Positions 21,469 through 29,392 of a DNA stretch of 64,000 bases are shown here, piece after piece. The notes beneath the pieces are model-generated. The model was not told where the DNA came from. It saw only the letters and a program-made list of their open reading frames with translations, and searched no databases. Position 1 is the stretch's first letter; the number at the start of each line of letters is the position of its first letter. The stretch lies in the NCBI GenBank assembly GCA_016710335.1, contig JADJXQ010000001.1, positions 641,000-704,999 of the forward strand, read 5' to 3'. This stretch comes from Rhodospirillales bacterium. Lineage in GTDB: Bacteria > Pseudomonadota > Alphaproteobacteria > Rhodospirillales > Defluviicoccaceae. A program made the translations under genes and the position numbers.

Positions 21469-21622
21469 TCACCCGGCCGGCCGTGTGCCCCGGAGAGTTG
21501 ACCTCCGGCGGAGTCTCCCCAAGTCTTTTCCTGGGACAATCGCTGAGGACGGGCGCGGCGGGATTCCGGCGCGGTGGCACAGAGGGTTCGGCCCACGTCC
21601 TGCACAAGGATGGGAGACGATC

Positions 21623-21988
21623 ATGAGACTGCTCGTTCCGGCGCTGGTCGCCATCGCTTTGCTGTTCCCGGCAACCGGCGCCTTTGCCCATCACGGCTGG
21701 GCGTGGACGACCAGCGGCAACATCGAACTGACGGGCGTGATCAAGGCGGTCAGGCTGGGCAATCCCCACGGCATCCTTGAGGTCGACGTCGACGGCGAAA
21801 CCTGGGTCGTCGAGGTCGGCCAGCCGTGGCGCAACGAGCGCGCCGGCCTGAAAGACGGCGACCTTGCCGAAGGGGTCGAGATCCGGGCAATCGGCGAGCC
21901 GGCGGCCGATCCGTCCGAGAAGCGCCTCAAGGTCGAGCGCCTCTATCTCGGAGAGCGGGAGTACATCCTCTATCCCGGGCGCGACTGA
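21623..21988 (+). CDS. DUF6152 family exported protein
   Basis: A 121-residue protein with a signal peptide (ALVAIALLFPATGAFAHHGWA) and a small beta-rich domain (LTGVIKAVRLGNPHGILEVD, LYLGEREYILYPGRD). The mature N-terminal HHGW after cleavage and the NPH motif are typical of DUF6152 proteins, which could bind a metal; function is unknown. It overlaps in operon fashion with the following membrane protein gene (5 bases apart). Family members regularly pair with DUF6644-like membrane proteins. Confidence 0.75.
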   Translation: MRLLVPALVAIALLFPATGAFAHHGWAWTTSGNIELTGVIKAVRLGNPHGILEVDVDGETWVVEVGQPWRNERAGLKDGDLAEGVEIRAIGEPAADPSEKRLKVERLYLGEREYILYPGRD

Positions 21989-21993
21989 GGACC

Positions 21994-22464
21994 GTGGATG
22001 CGGTGCTGGCCGGGGCAGAGGGCTGGGCGGTCGCAGAGGCGCTGCGGACATCGCGCTGGGGCTACGCCGCGGTCAACGCCGCCCACATCTTCGGCATCGC
22101 GCTGCTCGTCGGCGCGAGCATGCCGCTGCACCTGCGCTTCCTCGGCGCTTGGCCGGCCGTTCCCCGGGCAGCGCTGGTGCGGGTGCTGGTGCCGGTGGCG
22201 GCGGCCGGGCTGGCCCTGGCGGTCGCAGCCGGGATCCTGCTGTTCTCGGTGCGGGCGCGCGAGTATGCAGGCATCGGCGTCCTGCAGGCGAAGCTGGCGC
22301 TGGTGGTTACGGGAACCCTCTCCGCACTGGCGCTCCACCGCGCCCACGGTTTCCTTCTCGAGACCGCCAGCCGCCGCCGCCTCGCCGTCCACGCCGCCAT
22401 CTCCCTCGTCTGCTGGACCGGCGCCCTAGCCTGCGGCCGCCTCATCGCCTTCGCCGATCCATGA
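21994..22464 (+). CDS. DUF6644-like four-helix membrane protein
   Basis: A 156-residue protein with about four membrane spans. The start region SRWGYAAVNAAHIFGIALLV carries a His in the first span, and LRFLGAW, a conserved loop, follows. This matches DUF6644 membrane proteins found beside DUF6152 genes. The GTG start is 5 bases after the previous stop, so the two are one operon. It may be a heme- or redox-related membrane partner, but that is inference. Confidence 0.65.
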   Translation: MDAVLAGAEGWAVAEALRTSRWGYAAVNAAHIFGIALLVGASMPLHLRFLGAWPAVPRAALVRVLVPVAAAGLALAVAAGILLFSVRAREYAGIGVLQAKLALVVTGTLSALALHRAHGFLLETASRRRLAVHAAISLVCWTGALACGRLIAFADP

Positions 22465-22620
22465 AAGCCGCCTGCCCGCCGAAAGGCGGAACGGATCATC
22501 CGTCATCTACGGCAGGCGCTGCGAATGATGTTTTGCGAAGGTGCCGGGCGTCAAGTATGAGCGCGACGAAGGGGGATTGAGTTCCGGATGCGGATGTGCC
22601 GGGATTGAAGGCTCGCAGCG

Positions 22621-23040
22621 TCACACGCCGGAAGCAAGCAGGGGATAGAGGTCTTCTTCCTCGCGACGCATGCGATGGCGCAGACGCTCGAAGATGCCGC
22701 GCGTTTCGTAGCTGAAAACGGAGATATCCTTGACGATATCACCGTCGCGGCTGTACCGCTCGATATACCCGCTGAGTTCCTCTGCCAATCCGCCCATGTT
22801 GTCTCGGAACTGCGTGGCGATCTTCTTGACTTTGACGTCGCTGTCCTGGACCAGCAACGGATAGAGGTCTTGATCCTCCACACGGAGATGCTCTTGGACT
22901 TTCCCTGCTATTTCGTTCAAGAGCGTGTGGAGGGCCATTGCATGGGAGGCAACGTTGCCGCGATCAATGGTCTGGCTGACCTCGGCCATTGCTTCGCGAA
23001 TGGCGTTGTGCTGTTCCGTCAGCGTTGCCACGTCGATCAT
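22621..23040 (-). CDS. Hemerythrin-like (HHE) domain protein
   Basis: A 139-residue four-helix protein with the HHE pattern: H in LTEQHNAIREAM, H in ALHTLLNEIAGKVQEHLRVED, the E in that stretch, and C-terminal H/E in RLRHRMRREEEDLYPLL. Hemerythrin domains bind a non-heme di-iron centre and act in O2, NO or iron handling. The ATG at 23040 has AGGAG upstream. The repeated acidic E-D-LYPLL blocks are typical of HHE proteins. It is convergent with the membrane protein at 21994. Confidence 0.85.
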   Translation of the reverse strand: MIDVATLTEQHNAIREAMAEVSQTIDRGNVASHAMALHTLLNEIAGKVQEHLRVEDQDLYPLLVQDSDVKVKKIATQFRDNMGGLAEELSGYIERYSRDGDIVKDISVFSYETRGIFERLRHRMRREEEDLYPLLASGV

Positions 23041-23199
23041 GCTTGACTCCTGTCGCAGTCGAGAGTGCAACCGTCGCGCAATCAGCAGCGAATGTCATTG
23101 ACGTTCATCAAAACCGCAGATCGAAACAGGGCCCCGCTTCCCCCGCTCGCGGATACACCGCTCCGAGCGCCCTGCGTGGATTCGAGAGGCGAAACCTGG

Positions 23200-23228
23200 A
23201 ACGGCGGGACCGACTGGGTCCCGCCGTT
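23200..23228 (-). terminator. Strong hairpin downstream of acsA
   Basis: AACGGCGGGACC (23200-23211) pairs perfectly with GGTCCCGCCGTT (23217-23228) around a 5-base loop. It starts 25 bases beyond the acsA stop on the minus strand and is followed in that direction by a short T-rich stretch. This is a good candidate for the acsA terminator. Confidence 0.6.
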
Positions 23229-23252
23229 GCCGGGCGTTGAAAGATCAGGGTG

Positions 23253-25196
23253 CTATACTGCCGCGCCGGCGCGGTTGTCGATGAGGTCCTGGACCACCGC
23301 CGGGTCGGCCAGGGTGGAGGTATCGCCCAGGGCTCCGACGTCGTTTTCGGCGATCTTGCGGAGGATGCGGCGCATGATCTTGCCGGAGCGGGTCTTGGGG
23401 AGGCCCGGCGCCCACTGGATGACGTCGGGGCTGGCGATTGGACCAATTTCGGTCCGGACCCACTTGATCAGTTCTTTCCGCAGATCCTCCGACGGCTCCT
23501 CGTCGGCGTTCAGCGTGACGTAGGCGTAGATGCCCTGGCCCTTGATGTCGTGCGGGAAGCCGACGACCGCCGCCTCGGCGACCTTCGGATGGGCGACCAG
23601 CGCGCTCTCCACCTCGGCGGTGCCCATGCGGTGGCCGGAGACGTTGATCACGTCGTCGACCCGGCCGGTGATCCAGTAGTAGCCGTCCTCGTCGCGGCGG
23701 CAGCCGTCGCCGGTGAAATACTTGCCCTTGTAGGTGGAGAAATACGTCTGAATGAACCGCTCGTGGTCCTGGAAAACGGTGCGCATCATCCCCGGCCATG
23801 CGTCGGTGATGCAGAGGTTGCCGGAGGTGGCGCCGGTCAGCACCTGTCCGTCGGCATCGACGATCTGCGGTTGGACCCCGAAAAACGGCAGGGTCGCCGA
23901 GCCCGGCTTCTGCGCGATGGCGCCCGGCAGCGGGGTGATGAGAATGCCGCCGGTTTCGGTCTGCCACCACGTGTCGACGATCGGGCAGCGGCTGTCGCCG
24001 ACCACCGTGTAGTACCAGTTCCACGCCTCCGGGTTGATCGGCTCGCCGACGGTGCCGAGCAGCTTCAGCGACTTGCGGCTGGTCCGGGTCACGTGAGCCT
24101 CGCCCTCCCGCATCAGGGCGCGGATCGCCGTCGGCGCCGTGTAGAAAATGTTGACGTGGTGCTTGTCGACCACCTCCCAGAACCGCGACGGGCTGGGATA
24201 GTTGGGCACCCCCTCGAACATCACCGAAATGGCGCCGTTGGCGAGCGGCCCGTAGACGATGTAGCTGTGGCCGGTGACCCAGCCGATGTCGGCGGTGCAC
24301 CAGTAGACGTCGCCGTCGCGATAGTCGAACACGTACTGGTGGGTCATCGAGGTGTAGACCATGTAGCCGCCGGTGGTGTGCAGCACACCCTTCGGCTTGC
24401 CGGTCGAGCCCGACGTATAGAGGATGAACAGCGGATCCTCGGCGTTCATTTGCTCGGCCGGGCAGTCCGACGAGGCGTCCGCCATCAGATCGTGCCACCA
24501 CATGTCGCGACCGTCGACCCAGCCGATCTTGCCGCCGGTGTGCTTGAAGACGATGCACGTCTTGACGCCGGGACAGGCCTCCAGCGCCTTGTCGGTGTTG
24601 GCCTTCAGCGGGATCGGCCGGCCGCCGCGGAGCCCTTCGTCCGACGTGATCACAACCGTCGAGTCGCAGTCCTGGATGCGGCCCGCCAGCGAGTCCGGCG
24701 AGAAGCCGCCGAACACGATGGAATGGATGGCGCCGATGCGCGCGCACGCCAGCATCGCCACCGGCAGTTCGACGATCATCGGCATGTAGATGGTGACGCG
24801 GTCGCCCTTGCTGACGCCGTGGGCCTTCAGAACGTTGGCGAACTTGCACACTTCGGTGTGCAACTGCCGGTAGGTGACGGACTTGCTGACGCTCGGGTCG
24901 TCGCCTTCCCACAGCAGCGCGACCTGATCGCCGCGCGCCTCCAGATGCCGGTCGAGGCAGTTGTAGGACGCGTTGAGGGTGCCGTCATGGAACCACTTGA
25001 TGTGGACATCGGGGGCCTGGAAACTGACGTCCTTGATCTGCGTCGGCTTCTGGAACCAGTGGATGCGCTTCGCCTGCTCGGCCCAGAAGCCCTCCGGATC
25101 CTCGATGGAGCGCTTGTACATCGCCTGGTACTGGTCCTTGGTGCACCACGTGTCCTTGGCGAACGACTCGGGTACCGGATAGATCTGGTCTGTCAT
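23253..25196 (-). CDS. acsA: Acetyl-CoA synthetase (AMP-forming)
   Basis: A 647-residue enzyme that activates acetate to acetyl-CoA via acetyl-AMP, matching the standard AcsA length. Motifs include the P-loop YTSGSTGKPKG, TWWQTETGGILI, YFTGDGCRRDEDGYYWITGR and the acetylation-controlled C-terminal PKTRSGKIMRRILRKIA. Lys in that last motif is the regulatory acetylation site in other species, which is of interest given three GNAT enzymes at 42.7-44.6 kb. The ATG at 25196 has GGGGAGGATC upstream. A possible longer frame upstream lacks similarity. Confidence 0.96.
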   Translation of the reverse strand: MTDQIYPVPESFAKDTWCTKDQYQAMYKRSIEDPEGFWAEQAKRIHWFQKPTQIKDVSFQAPDVHIKWFHDGTLNASYNCLDRHLEARGDQVALLWEGDDPSVSKSVTYRQLHTEVCKFANVLKAHGVSKGDRVTIYMPMIVELPVAMLACARIGAIHSIVFGGFSPDSLAGRIQDCDSTVVITSDEGLRGGRPIPLKANTDKALEACPGVKTCIVFKHTGGKIGWVDGRDMWWHDLMADASSDCPAEQMNAEDPLFILYTSGSTGKPKGVLHTTGGYMVYTSMTHQYVFDYRDGDVYWCTADIGWVTGHSYIVYGPLANGAISVMFEGVPNYPSPSRFWEVVDKHHVNIFYTAPTAIRALMREGEAHVTRTSRKSLKLLGTVGEPINPEAWNWYYTVVGDSRCPIVDTWWQTETGGILITPLPGAIAQKPGSATLPFFGVQPQIVDADGQVLTGATSGNLCITDAWPGMMRTVFQDHERFIQTYFSTYKGKYFTGDGCRRDEDGYYWITGRVDDVINVSGHRMGTAEVESALVAHPKVAEAAVVGFPHDIKGQGIYAYVTLNADEEPSEDLRKELIKWVRTEIGPIASPDVIQWAPGLPKTRSGKIMRRILRKIAENDVGALGDTSTLADPAVVQDLIDNRAGAAV

Positions 25197-25340
25197 GGCG
25201 TCGTGATCCTCCCCACGGGGTCTAAAAGCATTTGCGATCTTGTTGGGCGGCCCGGAGGGCGCCAGCTTCGTTGCAATTCGGCTCTGGTTTATCTCGAATT
25301 CGCCGGCGGACACAAGTGCGGTTCAGCGCGGCGCCCACGG

Positions 25341-25694
25341 TCAGGCCTGCCGTTCCGGTCCGACGGTTACGAAGAGAACGCCGCCCTTCACGGTATACGG
25401 CACCGGCTGCAAGGCTTGGCCGCGACACGGTCCGTCGACGCACACTCCGTCCTCGAGGCGGAACAGAGCGATGTGGTTGGTGCAGAGGATATGCCGGCCG
25501 TCCTCGGTGAGGAAGCGGCCGGGGTGGAAGTCGAGCGGCAAGCGGCGATGCGGGCAGACATTGACGTAAACGTGCAGCGCACCGCATTTGCGGATCACCA
25601 TCAAGCGGAGCGGACCGTCCTGGGTCTCCAGTCTGAACCCGGCGGAGCCGCCCTCCTCGACATCGTCGTCCGCACAGACCGCGACGAGTGTCAC
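25341..25694 (-). CDS. Rieske [2Fe-2S] domain protein
   Basis: A 117-residue stand-alone Rieske protein. The cluster ligands are visible as C-P-H (Cys47, His49, in VCPHRRLPLDF) and C-T-N-H (Cys71, His74, in ILCTNHIALF). Stand-alone Rieske ferredoxins deliver electrons to oxygenases or have unknown partners. Its start overlaps the end of the EVE gene by 4 bases, so they are co-translated. The gene order EVE-Rieske-acsA suggests a housekeeping operon with no specific pathway link. Confidence 0.88.
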   Translation of the reverse strand: MTLVAVCADDDVEEGGSAGFRLETQDGPLRLMVIRKCGALHVYVNVCPHRRLPLDFHPGRFLTEDGRHILCTNHIALFRLEDGVCVDGPCRGQALQPVPYTVKGGVLFVTVGPERQA

Positions 25695-26128
25695 GAGGCG
25701 CCGCTCCCCTCGTCCGTGTCTTCGACGCCGCCCATCCTGCAGAGGAGGCGCCAGGCGTTATCGTCGATCGGCATCACCGAGAGCCGGGTGTGTTTCACCA
25801 GGGCGATGTGGGCGAGGCGGGGCTCGGCCTTGACTTCGGCGAGCGGCACCGGACGGGGCAGCGGGAACAGCGCCTTGAAGTCGACCATGCCGAAGCGCCC
25901 GGACGCATCTTGCGGATCCGGGTACCACTTCCGCACCACCTCCAGCACCCCCCGGATGCTCTTGTCGCGGCCGGAATGATAGAACAGGGCCTGGTCGCTC
26001 GCCGCCATCGCCTTCATGTTGTTGTTGGCCTGGTGGTTGCGCACCCCGTCCCACGGCTCGACCCCGGCTGCGGCGTGCCGCTCCCACGACCAAGCCTCCG
26101 GCTCCGACTTCACCAGCCAGTACGCCAT
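25691..26128 (-). CDS. EVE domain protein
   Basis: A 145-residue EVE-domain protein starting MAYWLVKSEPEAWSWE, with WDGVRNHQANNNM and the FYHSG motif that are hallmarks of the family. EVE domains resemble YTH and PUA folds and bind modified nucleotides; the stand-alone type is found across Proteobacteria with unclear role. It overlaps the Rieske gene and lies downstream of YciI and gpsA on the same strand. Confidence 0.9.
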   Translation of the reverse strand: MAYWLVKSEPEAWSWERHAAAGVEPWDGVRNHQANNNMKAMAASDQALFYHSGRDKSIRGVLEVVRKWYPDPQDASGRFGMVDFKALFPLPRPVPLAEVKAEPRLAHIALVKHTRLSVMPIDDNAWRLLCRMGGVEDTDEGSGAS

Positions 26129-26145
26129 GATGATCTCCGCGCCCC

Positions 26146-26187
26146 CCGCTATCGCCTACCCGCTATCGCCCACCCGCTATCGCCGCA
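26146..26187. repeat. Three tandem 14-base repeats between genes
   Basis: Units of CCGCTATCGCC followed by TAC, CAC and GCA, three in a row. They fill the gap between the EVE gene start and the YciI gene stop, and therefore sit in the EVE leader region. Confidence 0.85.
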
Positions 26188-26188
26188 G

Positions 26189-26473
26189 TCAGTCCGCGGG
26201 CATGATCTTTTTCCAGCGGCGGACGATGACGCTCTCGAACAGCCCCGCCCGAGCGTAGGGATCGTCGGCAGTGAAGGCCTCGGCCGCCTGCCTGTCCGCA
26301 AATTCCATGAGCAGCAGGCTTCCAATCATGGCGGTCCCGTCGTCGCTCTGCAGCGGTCCGACGGCGAACACCCGGTCCTTGAAACGCCCCAGATACTCGA
26401 GATGCTTCGATCGGGTCTCCAGCCGCAACGCTTCCCGGCCCGGCTTGTCCCAGCACGTGATCATGAACAACAT
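26189..26473 (-). CDS. YciI family protein
   Basis: A 94-residue YciI-like protein (MLFMITCWDKPGREALRL, RSKHLEYLGRF, DDPYARAGLFESVIVRRWKK). The ferredoxin-like fold with conserved His and Asp is seen in small dehydratase or hydrolase-like enzymes of unknown substrate. AGGAGG precedes the ATG closely. It sits between gpsA and the EVE gene, a neighbourhood often seen in alphaproteobacteria. Confidence 0.85.
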   Translation of the reverse strand: MLFMITCWDKPGREALRLETRSKHLEYLGRFKDRVFAVGPLQSDDGTAMIGSLLLMEFADRQAAEAFTADDPYARAGLFESVIVRRWKKIMPAD

Positions 26474-26526
26474 GGCGCCTCCTTCTCTCCCATCCATCCC
26501 TTGGTCGTCGCTGCGAACATGGTGCT

Positions 26527-27534
26527 TTACAACTCTTCGGTGGTCAGCGGCCGGGACAAGAGCGCGGCGATCGTGGCGTCGATGTCGGCGCCGCGATGGA
26601 GCACGGCATCGACGGCGAAGCAGATCGGCATGTCGACACCGCGCCGTCGCGCCAGTCCGGCAACGGACGGCGCCGTCGTCACCCCCTCGGTGACGCCGTT
26701 TCGCGCTGCAAGAATATCCATCAGCGCTTCGCCCCGCCCGAGGGCGACGCCCAACGAAAAATTGCGCGACTGCGTGGCCGATGCCGTGAGGATCAAGTCG
26801 CCGAGGCCGGAAAGGCCCATGAGGGTGACCGGATCCGCCCCGTGCGCCGCCGCCAGCCGAGCCATCTCCGTGAGGCCGCGAGTGATCAGCGCGGCGCGGG
26901 CGTTCTCTCCGAGGCCGCGGCCGCTGACGATGCCGGCTGCTATGGCGAGCACGTTCTTGACGGCGCCGCCGATTTCGACGCCGACCACGTCCGAACTGGA
27001 ATAGATGCGGAAATGCGGGGTGCCGAGCGCTCGTGGAACCGCAGTCCGCACCCCGGCATCGGCGCTGGCCAGAGTGACCGCGGTCGGCAGGTCCCGCGCC
27101 ACTTCCGCAGCGAAGCTGGGTCCGGACAACACCGCAACCGGCGCCGCCGGCAGCGCCTCGGCGACGACTGCGCTCATCAGCGCGCCGCTCTCGGTCTCGA
27201 TGCCCTTGGCGCAAATCACCGCGCAGGTGTCGTGCCGCCACGATCCGGCAGCCTCCGCAAGGACGGTGCGCAGGTGCTGGGCCGGAACCGCGAGCAAAAC
27301 CGTCCTTGCGTTCGTCGCCGCTTCGATATCAGCGGTTGCCCGGATCGCGGCGCCTAGTCGAACGCCGGGAAGAAACCGCGCATTCTCGTGCCGGTCGTTG
27401 ATGTCGTCCGCCACGTCAGGCTCTCGCGACCACAGCATGACGTCGCAACCCGCCCGCGCCGCGACCGTCGCGAGCGCGGTCCCCCACGCGCCGGCGCCGA
27501 CGATGCCGATCCGGTTTGCGCTGTTGCCGTCCAT
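26527..27534 (-). CDS. gpsA: NAD(P)H-dependent glycerol-3-phosphate dehydrogenase
   Basis: Reduces dihydroxyacetone phosphate to sn-glycerol 3-phosphate for phospholipid synthesis. It has the Rossmann motif GIVGAGAWGTALA at the N-terminus, the catalytic Lys in GGAVKNVLAIAAGIVSG, and GLSGLGDLILTA. At 335 residues it is full length. The ATG at 27534 is preferred over a longer frame. In many relatives gpsA follows tsaD; here it is the first visible gene of the minus-strand run to acsA. Confidence 0.95.
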   Translation of the reverse strand: MDGNSANRIGIVGAGAWGTALATVAARAGCDVMLWSREPDVADDINDRHENARFLPGVRLGAAIRATADIEAATNARTVLLAVPAQHLRTVLAEAAGSWRHDTCAVICAKGIETESGALMSAVVAEALPAAPVAVLSGPSFAAEVARDLPTAVTLASADAGVRTAVPRALGTPHFRIYSSSDVVGVEIGGAVKNVLAIAAGIVSGRGLGENARAALITRGLTEMARLAAAHGADPVTLMGLSGLGDLILTASATQSRNFSLGVALGRGEALMDILAARNGVTEGVTTAPSVAGLARRRGVDMPICFAVDAVLHRGADIDATIAALLSRPLTTEEL

Positions 27535-27826
27535 GTCACGGTTATGGCCTCGCCTCCCTCCGGAAATCAAGAGCGGCAGACCCAACCGGACGTCTCAACG
27601 GAGGGTCCGTATCGGCCGGGGGGCCTCGGGGAAAGTCCTTCACTGGAAGAGGCTTACCGGATTCTTGAGCGAGGTCGGCCGCCAACGGCCTGCATTGGTT
27701 GTTCACGCCATCGGGACGCTCTGATAGAGCGAGGTTAGACATCTTGCAAATTCAATTCAGGGGCGGATCCGGAACAGCAGCAGCCATGTTCATCCGCCTC
27801 CGGTACGGACGGAGGGAGTGTTTTCG

Positions 27827-29059
27827 ATGAGAGCCATCGCGCTCTCCCTTTTTGGCCTGTTCTGCGGCGTGTTTCTGTTGATGGCGGGTGCCGGCGTGGT
27901 CGGCAGCGCCATTCCGGTGCGTCTCGGCGCGGCCGATGCGGCCAGCCACGTGATTGGCGCGGTGTCGGCCGCGTACTTCATGGGGCTGGTGATCGGCACC
28001 CTGTTCGGCAACCGCCTCATCGCCAGCGTTGGCCATATTCGCGCCTTCGCGACGTTCGCGTCGTTCCTGTCGGCTGCGATGCTGATGCACCCGCTGTTCC
28101 CATGGGCGGCATCGTGGGCCGCTTTGCGCGTTGTGCAAGGCGTGTGCCTCGCGGGACTGTTCATGTGTACGGAAAGCTGGCTCAATCAGCAGGCGACCGA
28201 CGCCGTGCGCGGCCGGCTGCTGTCTCTCTACATGGTAGTGCTCTATCTCGGCCAGGGGCTCGGCCAGATTCTGCTGCCGATCCACGATCCGTCCGGCTTC
28301 GGCCTCTTCGTCGTCGCCTCCGTCCTCGTCTCGCTGGCGATCGTCCCGGTGGCCGCGGCGCGCATCGCCGGCCCGAAACGTCCTCGCCCGGCACGCATCT
28401 CCATCGTCCGCCTGTTCAACGGCTCGCCGATCGCCGCGGTCGGCGCCCTTGCCTCGGGGTGCATGCTCGGCGCCTTCTACGGGCTCGTTCCGCTGTTCAC
28501 GCAACAGGTTGGGCTGTCGCTGCCGGAAATCGCACAATTTATGGGCTTCGCCATCGTCGGCGGCATCGTTATGCAGTGGCCGATCGGCTACGTCTCCGAC
28601 CGCGTCGACCGCCGGGTCGTTATCGCCGCGATCAGCGCTTTGATCGCGGCGGTCAGTGGCGCCGTCATCGTGACCCACGACGGCGGCGCCCTCGACCTGC
28701 GGCTGTTGGCGCCGCTGTTGGGCGGCACGTTGTTTTCTCTTTATCCGGTGTGTGCGGCTCAGGCGAACGACCGCATCGAGCCGCGACAACGTCTCGGCGT
28801 CAGCGGCGGCCTCATCGTCACCTACGGGGTCGGGGCGGCGCTCGGTCCGCTCGCCGCCTCGGCTGCAATGGAGGCAACCGGCCCGCAGGGCCTGTTCTAC
28901 GCCATCGCCGCCGTTGCGGTGCTAACCGCGCTTATGGCCATGGTGCGCAAGGCCTCCCGTTCGCCGTGTCCAGTCGAGGACAAGGTGCCGTTCCAGGTAT
29001 TGCCTCGCACCACCCCGAACGTCGGTACGCTCAACCCGCACCTGGACGCGGCTCCGTGA
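27827..29059 (+). CDS. MFS transporter, YcaD-like
   Basis: A 410-residue protein with about twelve spans. The motif CTESWLNQQATDAVRGR after the fourth span is characteristic of the YcaD-like MFS group. An early GSAIPVRLGAADAASHVIG loop and a mid-protein break are also present. Substrate unknown. A ribosome site (GGAGGGAG) precedes the ATG at 27827. It stands alone between gpsA and the decarboxylase operon. Confidence 0.85.
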   Translation: MRAIALSLFGLFCGVFLLMAGAGVVGSAIPVRLGAADAASHVIGAVSAAYFMGLVIGTLFGNRLIASVGHIRAFATFASFLSAAMLMHPLFPWAASWAALRVVQGVCLAGLFMCTESWLNQQATDAVRGRLLSLYMVVLYLGQGLGQILLPIHDPSGFGLFVVASVLVSLAIVPVAAARIAGPKRPRPARISIVRLFNGSPIAAVGALASGCMLGAFYGLVPLFTQQVGLSLPEIAQFMGFAIVGGIVMQWPIGYVSDRVDRRVVIAAISALIAAVSGAVIVTHDGGALDLRLLAPLLGGTLFSLYPVCAAQANDRIEPRQRLGVSGGLIVTYGVGAALGPLAASAAMEATGPQGLFYAIAAVAVLTALMAMVRKASRSPCPVEDKVPFQVLPRTTPNVGTLNPHLDAAP

Positions 29060-29166
29060 CGGCGCCGCCGAGCGAAGCTCGCAAGCATGTACGTGTGAAC
29101 GCGAATTAGCCACGCGCGCCGCGCTCGGGCGATACTGCAGCCGTCCATGCGGAACGAGGGATTAGT

Positions 29167-29196
29167 TTGACAAGCTTGTCGGGTCCGCCCTAATTT
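29167..29196 (+). promoter_or_regulatory. Candidate sigma-70 promoter of the decarboxylase operon
   Basis: TTGACA (29167-29172), 18 bases, TAATTT (29191-29196). The -35 box forms part of a perfect 12-base palindrome GACAAGCTTGTC (29169-29180), so a regulator could sit on the promoter. The operon start codon is about 200 bases downstream. Confidence 0.45.
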
Positions 29197-29260
29197 CCGC
29201 TGCCTCGTGCAGCCGGAATGTGCGCCGGCTAGGGGGAAAATTCGGAGTTGCGCGGCAGAA

Positions 29261-29286
29261 CGTTGACGTTGTGCAAAACGTCAACG
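29261..29286. promoter_or_regulatory. 10-bp inverted repeat in the leader of the decarboxylase operon
   Basis: CGTTGACGTT (29261-29270) and AACGTCAACG (29277-29286) are perfect inverted copies around GTGCAA. It could be an operator or an RNA hairpin in the leader. The centre TTGTGCAAAA is loosely like the TTTGCAAA-type sites of short-chain acyl-CoA regulators, but that resemblance is weak. Confidence 0.45.
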
Positions 29287-29392
29287 TCAAGGGCCGCAGG
29301 ATCGTTTCCGGCGATGACGACCGTTGCCGGGTGGATGGGGACACGTGGACCGGAGCGCCTCTCCGGCGCCACCCAGGAGAATTGCGAAGAAC

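Noticed and set aside
22483..22500. CCGCC-GAAA-GGCGG hairpin after the four-helix membrane protein gene
   Set aside because: Only five base pairs and no T-run; not enough to call a terminator.
23250..25979. Long plus-strand open frame (about 900 codons) opposite acsA
   Set aside because: High GC coding DNA leaves antisense frames open; the product has no family features, and acsA on the other strand is unmistakable.
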